Part shown: in pieces, positions 57,413-64,000 of the stretch
How the letters are laid out: each line of letters begins with the position of its first letter
Position numbering within the stretch: the first letter of the stretch is position 1
Assembly: GCA_001310455.1 (NCBI GenBank)
Contig: BAXG01000020.1
Span: 1-64,000, forward strand
Length of the DNA: 64,000 nt
Direction of reading: 5' to 3'
Source of the DNA: Photobacterium sp. JCM 19050
GTDB lineage: Bacteria > Pseudomonadota > Gammaproteobacteria > Enterobacterales > Vibrionaceae
The notes under the pieces: generated by a model
Told to the model about the DNA's origin: nothing
Seen by the model: only the letters and a program-made list of their open reading frames with translations
Databases searched by the model: none
Program-made: the position numbers and the translations under genes

Positions 57413-59215
57413 CTAACTGCCCGAAAGCCTTAAACCGTCACCCGACGTGCGCATGCCCCCATCGACCAACTGAAGGGTCGCAAATTCCCGGTAAAGCGGG
57501 CTGCTGTCCATCAGTTCATCGTGTGTGCCACTGGCAACAAGCTGGCCGCGGTTAAGAACCAAAATCCGGTCGGCATTTACCACGGTTGCCAACCGGTGGG
57601 CGATAATCAGGGTGGTTTTACCTTCCATCAAGGTATCCAGTGCCTGTTTGACATGGTGCTCGCTCACCGCATCCAGTGCGCTGGTTGCTTCATCCAGCAA
57701 TAGCACCGGGCGGTCAGCAAGGATAGCCCGGGCAATGGCGATACGCTGTTTCTGCCCGCCGGATAACCTGACCCCACGCTCGCCCAGTTGTGTCTGGTAA
57801 CCATCGGGCAATTCCCGGATAAATTCATCGGCCCGGGCGGCACGGCACGCTTCCTCAACTTCCGCTTCGGTGGCATCCGGTCGACCGTAACGGACGTTTT
57901 CCAAAACAGAAGTAGCAAAAATCACTGACTCCTGCGGCACCAGGGCAAATTGCTTGCGGAGATCTTCAAGGGAGACGGAATCGACCGGCTTACCCTCCAA
58001 GGAAATCTCCCCGCCCTGGGGTTCAAAGAAACGCTGCAACAACGCAAACACCGTACTTTTACCTGCACCACTCGGCCCCACCAGTGCAACCCTTTCACCC
58101 GGCCGGATATCGAAGGACAGCTGATGAAATACCGGAGCTTCCTTTTCACCGGGATAGGCAAACTCAACCTGATCAAACGAGATTTCACCCCGAACTAGCG
58201 TTGGCAAGGATTTGGGAAGCACGGGGTCAACAATATCCGGCTGCGTTTCAGAGAGTTCAATAAGCCGCTCGGTTGCCCCCGCTGCTCGCTGAATATCCCC
58301 AATCACTTCACTGATGGTTGCGACGCCACCGGCAACCAGCACGGCATAAAACATAAAGGCGGAAAGCTCACCGGCAGAAAGCGTTCCCCCCATCACACTG
58401 TGCGCCCCGACCCAGGTCACCAGTACAATGGCGACGATACTGAGTAGCATGACTGACGCAATCAGCATTGCCCGGTAACGGATCCGGCCTCGGGCGGCGT
58501 CCATGACATCTTCCACCCGGCTGGCAAACACCTTGTTATCCCGGGATTCATGGCCGTAAGACTGTACAGTGCGGATTTCGTGGAGGGATTCATCAACATG
58601 CGCGCCGAGGTCGGCCACTTTGTCCTGGCTCGCCCGGGCAAGACGACGCACCTTGCGCCCGAGCACACCAACCGGGACAAGCACCAAAGGCACCGCAAGC
58701 AACACAAGGCCGGTCAGTTTCAGGCTGGTAAAGCCCATCATCACCATGCCGCCGATAACCGACACCCCGGAGCGTAAGGCCATAGAAAGGTTAGAGCCGA
58801 CCACGGTCTGCAAAAGGGTGGTATCTGCGGTAAAGCGGCTGATTACCTCGCCGGTACGCTCACGGGCAAAGAACGCCGGGGAAAGCTGCAAAAGCTGGTG
58901 ATAAACACGAAGCCGGATGTCGGCACTCACCCTCTCCCCCAGCCAGCTCATCAGGTAAAAACGGCAAAATGTAGCGGCTCCACTCAGTAAAGTGATGCCC
59001 AGAATAAACAGCACAATCTGGTTCAGGCGCTCGGTACTGCCGGAGAGAAAGCCTTCATCCACCATCAGCCGGACACCCTGCCCCAGTGCCAGCCAGGCAA
59101 GGGAGCCGATAAACAGAAAGGCAATGGCGGCCACCACTTGCTGTCGGTAAGGCCGGAGGAATGTGCCAATCCATTTCAGGACAGTCGGGGTCGCTGCGCG
59201 GGAGGCTTCAGTCAC
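57413..59215 (-). CDS. ABC exporter, fused membrane and ATPase domains
   Basis: A 600-residue half-transporter of the MsbA/LmrA type. Six membrane segments occupy residues 1-310. The ATPase has Walker A GPSGAGKST (380-388), signature LSGGQ (484-488), Walker B VLLLDEATSALD (504-515) and the switch His in LIIAHRL. It resembles YheI/multidrug and lipid exporters; the substrate is unknown. It is intact, conventionally started, and separated from the amylase by 153 bases that hold no gene. Confidence 0.92.
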   Translation of the reverse strand: MTEASRAATPTVLKWIGTFLRPYRQQVVAAIAFLFIGSLAWLALGQGVRLMVDEGFLSGSTERLNQIVLFILGITLLSGAATFCRFYLMSWLGERVSADIRLRVYHQLLQLSPAFFARERTGEVISRFTADTTLLQTVVGSNLSMALRSGVSVIGGMVMMGFTSLKLTGLVLLAVPLVLVPVGVLGRKVRRLARASQDKVADLGAHVDESLHEIRTVQSYGHESRDNKVFASRVEDVMDAARGRIRYRAMLIASVMLLSIVAIVLVTWVGAHSVMGGTLSAGELSAFMFYAVLVAGGVATISEVIGDIQRAAGATERLIELSETQPDIVDPVLPKSLPTLVRGEISFDQVEFAYPGEKEAPVFHQLSFDIRPGERVALVGPSGAGKSTVFALLQRFFEPQGGEISLEGKPVDSVSLEDLRKQFALVPQESVIFATSVLENVRYGRPDATEAEVEEACRAARADEFIRELPDGYQTQLGERGVRLSGGQKQRIAIARAILADRPVLLLDEATSALDAVSEHHVKQALDTLMEGKTTLIIAHRLATVVNADRILVLNRGQLVASGTHDELMDSSPLYREFATLQLVDGGMRTSGDGLRLSGS

Positions 59216-59317
59216 GGTAGATCCTTTTACCGTTAAAGACGTGTTTACCGTATCAGATACACTTCAACGCGGCGAGGGGTTCATTTGCCGTTAATTACGT
59301 TCGGGCTCAATAACGTA

Positions 59318-59342
59318 AAAAAGCCGGAATCCATCCGACTTT
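59318..59342 (-). terminator. Terminator of the M3 peptidase gene
   Basis: On the minus strand an imperfect stem AAGTCGGA/TCCGGCTT with a 5-base loop is followed by TTTTAC. Confidence 0.6.
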
Positions 59343-59373
59343 TATATTTCGCAGCGATGTTAACCGGTAGAGG

Positions 59374-61224
59374 CTATCTGCCGTACGTCTGTGCAATATA
59401 TCCTTCAAATGCCGCGCACATTTCATCATCGGACGACACCCGGTTTGATGCCAGTTCCCTGTCTCCGTCCACCACTCGGATTGTGGCATTCAGCGGTGCA
59501 GGCTCTGCCCGTTCCCGACTTGCCAGTGCGTCAATCTTCTGTTTCTGGCTTGCCCAGGCCTCTTCTGGAGAAAGGTTGCACACATCGGCAAGGTACTTGG
59601 CGTTAAAGCCTTCACCGGTGAGGCTCTCAATTGTCCCGTTGTGGGAAAGGCTGTTGCCCGGATTCCAGTAGTGTCTGGCCAGCAATGGACCAATTTCCGG
59701 GTTATCGGTTAGGAAACCAAACTTCTCGGTAAAGTATGCCCGGGTCTGGTATACCGCCATATGTGCCAGCAGGTAGCCCTGATAAGAACATGCAGCTTCA
59801 TCTGATAAAAGGTGCGGAATCGCCATCAGCGGGCGCGGGCTGCATGCCAGGCCAAGGATGGATTTTTCCGTATCGCGAGCCAGTTTTGTTACACGCTCCG
59901 GTGTCAGTTCTTCATCGCTCAATTGGTACAGCGCCCGCTCAAAGTACGGCACCACCAAAATGCTGCGCTCTTCGTAGGCTTTAAATGGCTGGCGGCTGTT
60001 TGCCATCGCCTGGATGACCGCATCCGGTACCGGGTTGCCCTCGGCATCCAGCGCGTACAACTTCAGCCAGTCGGCATCGGTCAGCAGGCTGTCACAGAAC
60101 ATCGACTGGGTTTCAGCATAGGCCATTGATGTTGGCGCAAACTCTTGCGAAAAACACGGCGCATTCATTTTCACATTGGCAAAGTGTGCCGCGTGCCCGC
60201 CCTCATGGAACAGGGTATTGATACCGTCATAGCCACTTCCCACCTGATCCGGTTTGGCATTGCTGGTGAAATTCACCTTGGCAGCAACCCAGTCACCCCG
60301 GTCATAGAAAGCCGGCACCGGTCCGTGACAGAAACCGTTCTGGTATTTCCCCTTGCGATCGAGAAGATCCAGCGTCAGGTCAGCACCGGAATAATCAATG
60401 TTCAGGCGGCCAAAAGACTCAATCCAACGTCGCAGGGATTGGGAAAACGGGACATAAGGGTCGAGGTCACGCATCACATCCCCGGCAAAGGAGAAAATAA
60501 AGTTGTGGCCGGACAGCGCATCTTCACCTTTTTCTGTGGCTAGATTTTTCAGGCTCTGGAGGTGGGAATCCCGGGTACGCTGCTCAAAATCATCCAGAAT
60601 GGTGAACAGTTGCTCCGTGGTCATCTGCTCGGTTTTTACCACCGAGTAATCGAAGAAGTTTTTGTACCCGAGTGAGCGCGCAAAGCGGTTGCGGAGCTTA
60701 ACCAATTCCAGGAAACCGTTTTGCAGCAGCCACTGTTCCAGATCGAGAAACGCCTGGTGGGCAGACTGGCGAACCGCTTCATGGTCATTAGTGCGGATTG
60801 CCGCCCCCAAAACCGGCAACGAACCCTCTACGGTTTCACCATGTTCATCAACAAACGTCATCACATGGTTCTGTTTTTTCTCAAAAAGCACTGCCTCGAA
60901 CTTAATGAGTTCCGCTTTCAACCAACGCGCCTCTTCCGCTTCAATCGCATGGGCTTGAAAAGTGGCCAGCCAGCCTTCGAGGCCAGTGAGTGTAGCCTGC
61001 TTTTCATCGGCATCGCTGATGGTACCGGCCGCTTCAATCTGTGCCTTGATTTCCGCAATCCGTGAGGCATCGCTCAGGAAGTCTGTCCAGCGAGTCTGCG
61101 CTTCTGCCGCACCGGCATGGTCATCACTGGTACCCATGTAGGTATCCCAGAAAAAATCTTCCTTGGTGCGGTGAATGGCAAGGTAGCTGGCATTCAGTTC
61201 ATTGAGAAATTGGGTGGCTGACAT
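59374..61224 (-). CDS. M3-family oligopeptidase
   Basis: A 616-residue cytoplasmic zinc metallopeptidase of the PepF/thimet group. The zinc motif HEGGH occupies residues 340-344 in TLFHEGGHAAHFAN, with the third ligand Glu in MAYAETQSM (E371). GYKNFFDYSVVKTEQMTTEQ is typical of the helical part. The gene is intact and probably degrades small peptides during protein turnover. It lies upstream of hinT on the opposite side and is transcribed separately. Confidence 0.9.
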   Translation of the reverse strand: MSATQFLNELNASYLAIHRTKEDFFWDTYMGTSDDHAGAAEAQTRWTDFLSDASRIAEIKAQIEAAGTISDADEKQATLTGLEGWLATFQAHAIEAEEARWLKAELIKFEAVLFEKKQNHVMTFVDEHGETVEGSLPVLGAAIRTNDHEAVRQSAHQAFLDLEQWLLQNGFLELVKLRNRFARSLGYKNFFDYSVVKTEQMTTEQLFTILDDFEQRTRDSHLQSLKNLATEKGEDALSGHNFIFSFAGDVMRDLDPYVPFSQSLRRWIESFGRLNIDYSGADLTLDLLDRKGKYQNGFCHGPVPAFYDRGDWVAAKVNFTSNAKPDQVGSGYDGINTLFHEGGHAAHFANVKMNAPCFSQEFAPTSMAYAETQSMFCDSLLTDADWLKLYALDAEGNPVPDAVIQAMANSRQPFKAYEERSILVVPYFERALYQLSDEELTPERVTKLARDTEKSILGLACSPRPLMAIPHLLSDEAACSYQGYLLAHMAVYQTRAYFTEKFGFLTDNPEIGPLLARHYWNPGNSLSHNGTIESLTGEGFNAKYLADVCNLSPEEAWASQKQKIDALASRERAEPAPLNATIRVVDGDRELASNRVSSDDEMCAAFEGYIAQTYGR

Positions 61225-61268
61225 GAGGGTTCCTTAATGGTTGATGTTTTTGGAAGCCTGAAAAGAAC

Positions 61269-61292
61269 AAAGGGCAACCTCAGTTACCCTTT
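61269..61292 (-). terminator. hinT terminator
   Basis: AAAGGG(T)AAC/GTT(G)CCCTTT stem on the minus strand with a TGAG loop, followed by GTTCTTTT. Confidence 0.75.
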
Positions 61293-61333
61293 ATCTGGAG
61301 CTTAGCCGTATTTTAGACCTTAAACCGGCTGCT

Positions 61334-61684
61334 TCAGCGTTTCGGTGTAAGGAGCCAGCCCATTGGCTTACCGGCCAGCATATGCAGGTGAATGTGAAAT
61401 ACCGTCTGGCCGGCGTATTCATTACAGTTCATCACCACACGGTAGCCGTCTTCTGCCACGCCCCACTCTTTCGCCAGTTTAGCCGCAGTGGTAAACAGCT
61501 TGCCTACTAGCGCTTCATCATCCGGCTGGATGTCGTTAATGGTTGGAATGCATTTTTTAGGGATGATCAGCACGTGAACCGGTGCCTGAGGGTTGATATC
61601 ACGAAAAGCGAGAACATTGTCGTCCTCAAAAACGATATCTGCCGGGATCTCACGATCAATAATCTTGGTGAAGATGGTGCTCAT
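61334..61684 (-). CDS. hinT: HIT-family purine nucleoside phosphoramidase
   Basis: A 116-residue dimeric hydrolase of the histidine triad family, cleaving AMP-linked phosphoramidates. The triad is H97, H99 and H101 in [32 protein letters not shown] begins the protein as in E. coli HinT. It is intact and monocistronic. Confidence 0.95.
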   Translation of the reverse strand: MSTIFTKIIDREIPADIVFEDDNVLAFRDINPQAPVHVLIIPKKCIPTINDIQPDDEALVGKLFTTAAKLAKEWGVAEDGYRVVMNCNEYAGQTVFHIHLHMLAGKPMGWLLTPKR

Positions 61685-61744
61685 CCTGTCTCCTTGCCTG
61701 TTGTCGGCCTGTTATTCTTTATTTGCGTTACGCCATCATACTCC

Positions 61745-61792
61745 GGGATTCGAGACAGGGAAACGGTTGCCACTGCACGGCACTTGCGGCAA
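61745..61792 (+). repeat. 48-bp direct repeat, copy 1
   Basis: A 48-base unit starting GGGATTCGAGACAGGGA and ending ACTTGCGGCAA. It matches the copy at 62494-62541 at 45 of 48 positions, in the same orientation 749 bases away. The truncated DUF1016 gene lies between the copies. Confidence 0.85.
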
Positions 61793-61836
61793 CTGCACAT
61801 ACCCAAACTCTGAGGTCGCTCTGTGGCAGTTAAACA

Positions 61837-62217
61837 TCAACATCTGGATTTCCTTTCTGAGTTAGCAAAGCAAGCTTGCGTATTATTGATGCAGGTTGTC
61901 CAGCTCAATTCGTGACGCACTGCGTCACGAATTGGAAAAGCCAGGTAAAACAACCTCATATATCGGAGATTGGAGACATCAAAACCTTTACCAAACTCCT
62001 TTGTTAGAGAGATTGATAGATTTTTGAGTACCTGTTTTCCGTATTCAGCACGACTTTGCCCTTGCTGCTCATCTACCACAATCAAGCGACCTATTTCCCA
62101 GTAGGTTTGCACCATCGCAGTATTCACCGCCTGTGCGACGTGTTTTCTTCCTTGCATGAGCAGAGATCGGATGTTTTCAAGCAGTACACCCGAATTCGGC
62201 AAATCAGGTTGGCTCAT
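61837..62217 (-). pseudogene. Truncated DUF1016 (YhcG-like) nuclease gene
   Basis: The N-terminal domain of a DUF1016/PDDEXK-nuclease family protein. MVQTYWEIGRLIVVDEQQGQ, GKQVLKNLSISLTKEFGKGF and FPIRDAVRHELSW match the family, whose full members are about 330 residues. After LSWT the sequence departs into unrelated residues (TCINNTQACFANSERKSRC) and stops, so the nuclease domain is missing. The start ATG 62217 has AAGGAGGA. DUF1016 genes are typical accessory-genome genes and this one is flanked by a 48-bp direct repeat, which suggests a deletion remnant of a mobile region. Confidence 0.75.
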
Positions 62218-62493
62218 TATCGTCGTTCCTCCTTCTTCCATGTTGGGGAAATAGCGCTCAATTTAGGGATGATTAACAGCGCTATCGAGAGGAAATAAAG
62301 CTATCACCTTAATGTGGTACCAGACAAACAGTGTGGAGTAACTTGCGACGTTGTCTATCTACAGATCCTTTTGATTTTAAAAATTTGCAATGGTCGAAAT
62401 TATTTAAACCGCTTGGAAGTAAGCCTTTTTATTTCACACTGAAAGCCGAATTATAAATTTCTTCATTTTGGCAGAAGTACTATGACTCTTTCT

Positions 62494-62541
62494 GGGATTC
62501 AAGACAGGGGAACGGTTGCCACTGCACGGTACTTGCGGCAA
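62494..62541 (+). repeat. 48-bp direct repeat, copy 2
   Basis: The second copy starts GGGATTCAAGACAGGGG and differs from copy 1 at three positions. It lies just upstream of the GFA-family gene, in the 387-base spacer 62218-62604 that has no other gene. Confidence 0.85.
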
Positions 62542-62604
62542 GGTAATATTTGCAGTGTTGGAACACGCACAAGGAAAACGCAACGCCATAACAAGGAGCA
62601 GGCC

Positions 62605-63036
62605 ATGGCTGAACACCCTGAAAAATCCTTTCCCTATCACGGCGGGTGCCTCTGCGGTGCTGTCCGGTATGAAGTTGCGGAAATTGAACCGGCAATGGGC
62701 CATTGCCACTGTTCCATGTGTCGGAAATTCCACGGTGCGGCATTCGCTACATTCGGAGAAGCCAAAGCCGAAAACTTCCGCTGGACTGCGGGTGAACACC
62801 TTCTTAAAGCCTATATTGCCCCGAATGGCACAACCCGCCAATTTTGCAGCCAGTGCGGCTCCAGCATGACATTTGAACCATCTGGCTCAGACGGTTCATT
62901 AGTTGAATTTGCCCTTGGCACTTTGGAAAGCGATATCCCCCAACGCCCGGATGTCCATATTTACACTGCCTACAAAGCCGACTGGTATGAAATTACTGAT
63001 GAATTGCCGCAGTTTGGGGAAGGGCGAAATAAGTAA
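62605..63036 (+). CDS. GFA-family (DUF636) zinc protein
   Basis: A 143-residue zinc protein of the glutathione-dependent formaldehyde-activating enzyme family (CENP-V/GFA). Two zinc-binding groups are visible: GGCLCGAVRYEV with GHCHCSMCRKFHG, and FCSQCGSSMTFE. ATG 62605 (AAGGAGCAGG) is used; a longer in-frame extension would read through the direct repeat and is rejected. The reaction is uncertain, since many GFA proteins do not act on formaldehyde. Confidence 0.88.
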   Translation: MAEHPEKSFPYHGGCLCGAVRYEVAEIEPAMGHCHCSMCRKFHGAAFATFGEAKAENFRWTAGEHLLKAYIAPNGTTRQFCSQCGSSMTFEPSGSDGSLVEFALGTLESDIPQRPDVHIYTAYKADWYEITDELPQFGEGRNK

Positions 63037-63047
63037 TTCCATACGCA

Positions 63048-63508
63048 CTACCTATTTATTGAAGGGTAAACCGGATTCTGTTTTACATTGCTGAATGCAA
63101 AACTCGACTCCACTGCTGCGATGCCCGGTATTTTGGTGAGGTGATCGCGAATGAAGTGTTCGAACGCTTTGAGGTCTGCGGCGACCACTTTCAGCAGGTA
63201 GTCGCTGGTGCCGGTCATCAGGTAACAGTCCATCACCTCCGGTAAAACCTCGATACCGGATTCAAATTCCTTCATCGAAATATCGTTTTGTTTTTCCAGC
63301 CTGACGCTGACAAATGCAATCACCGACAGCCATAAGCCTCCTGGCAAACCCGGGCAGTGTAACCGGTAAGGACGCCGGACTTTTCCAGCTTGCGAACCCG
63401 TCTGAGACAGGGGGACGGGGAAAGATTTACCCTGTCTGCCAGTTCCTGGTTGGTCAGCCGGGCATTCATCTGCAATTCCCTGACTATCTTCCGGTCGATG
63501 TTATCCAT
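63048..63508 (-). CDS. Lrp/AsnC-family regulator (one frameshift)
   Basis: About 153 residues when restored. ATG 63508 has AGGAGAAG upstream. The HTH reads MNARLTNQELADRVNLSPSP and the RAM effector domain VMDCYLMTGTSDYLLKVVAA. One base is missing near 63331 (TATGGNCTG); frame 2 resumes LSVIAFVSVRLEKQNDI and ends NPVYPSINR. It is divergent from the PLP lyase gene with 119 bases between, so it is likely its regulator, as MdeR is for methionine gamma-lyase in Pseudomonas putida. Confidence 0.88.
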
Positions 63509-63627
63509 AACTTCTCCTGTTGGCAGATTCTGCCAATTACACCTCAATTCCAGCTATAACTTGCCAGCATATTGCCAGAGCATTGCGCCATAATTCCAAA
63601 GTAACAGTTTGATAACAAGGAATGGTC

Positions 63628-64000
63628 ATGTCAAAGCTTACTCACATCGGCAATAAGAAGCTGTCTCCGGAAACCCAGATGATGCATTACGGTTATAACC
63701 CGATGTTGTCTGAGGGTGCAGTAAAGTGTCCCCAGTTCCAGACCTCGACCTTTGTGTTTGAGTCAGCTCAGCAGGGAAAAGATCTGTTTAACTATGCTTC
63801 CGGCCGAGTTCCCATGCCGGATAATCTCGAGCCGGGGCTGATTTACAGCCGCTTTAATAATCCGGTGCTGGAGATCCTGGAAGGGCGTATTGCGGTGTGG
63901 GATGACGCAGAGGACTGCATGGTTACCAATTGCGGAATGTCTGCCCTTTCATCCACGCTGATGGCACTTTCCCAGCCCGGCGATGTGGTGATCTACTCTG
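63628..64000 (+). CDS. PLP-dependent sulfur lyase, methionine gamma-lyase or related (partial, runs off the end)
   Basis: The first 124 codons of a Cys/Met-metabolism PLP enzyme. ATG 63628 has AAGGA. GAVKCPQFQTSTFVFESAQQ and GLIYSRFNNPVLEILEGRIA are the N-terminal signatures, and VTNCGMSALSSTLMAL is the PLP-phosphate loop. Methionine gamma-lyase is favoured by the Lrp neighbour; cystathionine gamma-synthase or lyase are alternatives. The PLP lysine lies outside the window. Confidence 0.85.
   Translation, partial: MSKLTHIGNKKLSPETQMMHYGYNPMLSEGAVKCPQFQTSTFVFESAQQGKDLFNYASGRVPMPDNLEPGLIYSRFNNPVLEILEGRIAVWDDAEDCMVTNCGMSALSSTLMALSQPGDVVIYS

Overview
The window reads as a chromosomal segment of a marine gamma-proteobacterium. 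The NadN-type NAD nucleotidase, the NptA-like Na+/phosphate carrier, the short ArfA, the SpeF-PotE pair, a Vibrio-like palindromic repeat and the moderate G+C point to Vibrionaceae (Grimontia, Enterovibrio or Photobacterium-like). The genus is an inference from remembered family sequences, not a database result. No tRNA, rRNA body, CRISPR array or intact insertion sequence was seen. The left edge carries what looks like a leftward stable-RNA (rrn-type) promoter.

Layout. (1) 1-1700: leftward promoter, small uncertain ORFs, and an orphan HTH/zinc-ribbon protein. (2) 1.7-5.3 kb: speF-potE, acid-stress ornithine decarboxylation. (3) 5.4-9.5 kb: GNAT, LysR with divergent SnoaL-like and VOC genes, DUF1097 and acid phosphatase aphA. 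(4) 9.7-14.4 kb: xylA, xylR, xylB, with a candidate small RNA between xylA and xylR. (5) 14.6-25.7 kb: phosphate carrier, PH-domain protein, LysE exporter, YiiM-like MOSC protein, arfA, a 49-residue protein, nadN, cupin, msrA, a LytS/LytTR-type two-component system and membrane proteins. (6) 25.9-34.3 kb: small membrane protein, porin, tnaC-tnaA, a chemoreceptor with two CHASE3 copies, EamA exporter, and a permease with a divergent ArsR regulator. (7) 34.4-44.2 kb: a complete D-glucuronate route (TRAP transporter, UxaC, UxuB, UxuA, KdgK, Eda) with a GntR regulator and four copies of one operator. (8) 44.3-49.3 kb: exported PP2C-like phosphatase, AraC, LysE, homocysteine methyltransferase, GNAT and a gene-poor leader region. 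(9) 49.3-54.4 kb: ureDABCEFG. (10) 54.5-64 kb: UDG-like protein, alpha-amylase, ABC exporter, M3 peptidase, HinT, a truncated DUF1016 gene near a 48-bp direct repeat, GFA-family protein, Lrp and the start of a PLP-dependent sulfur lyase.

Together these genes give xylose and glucuronate use, urea and tryptophan breakdown, and acid defence by ornithine decarboxylation and urease.

Data quality matters here. At least 22 otherwise typical genes are broken by roughly 32 small indels, mostly losses of one base in short C/G runs. The genes on both sides of each break match their families, so I treat them as probably intact genes with sequence errors. I give the full span and mark each break.
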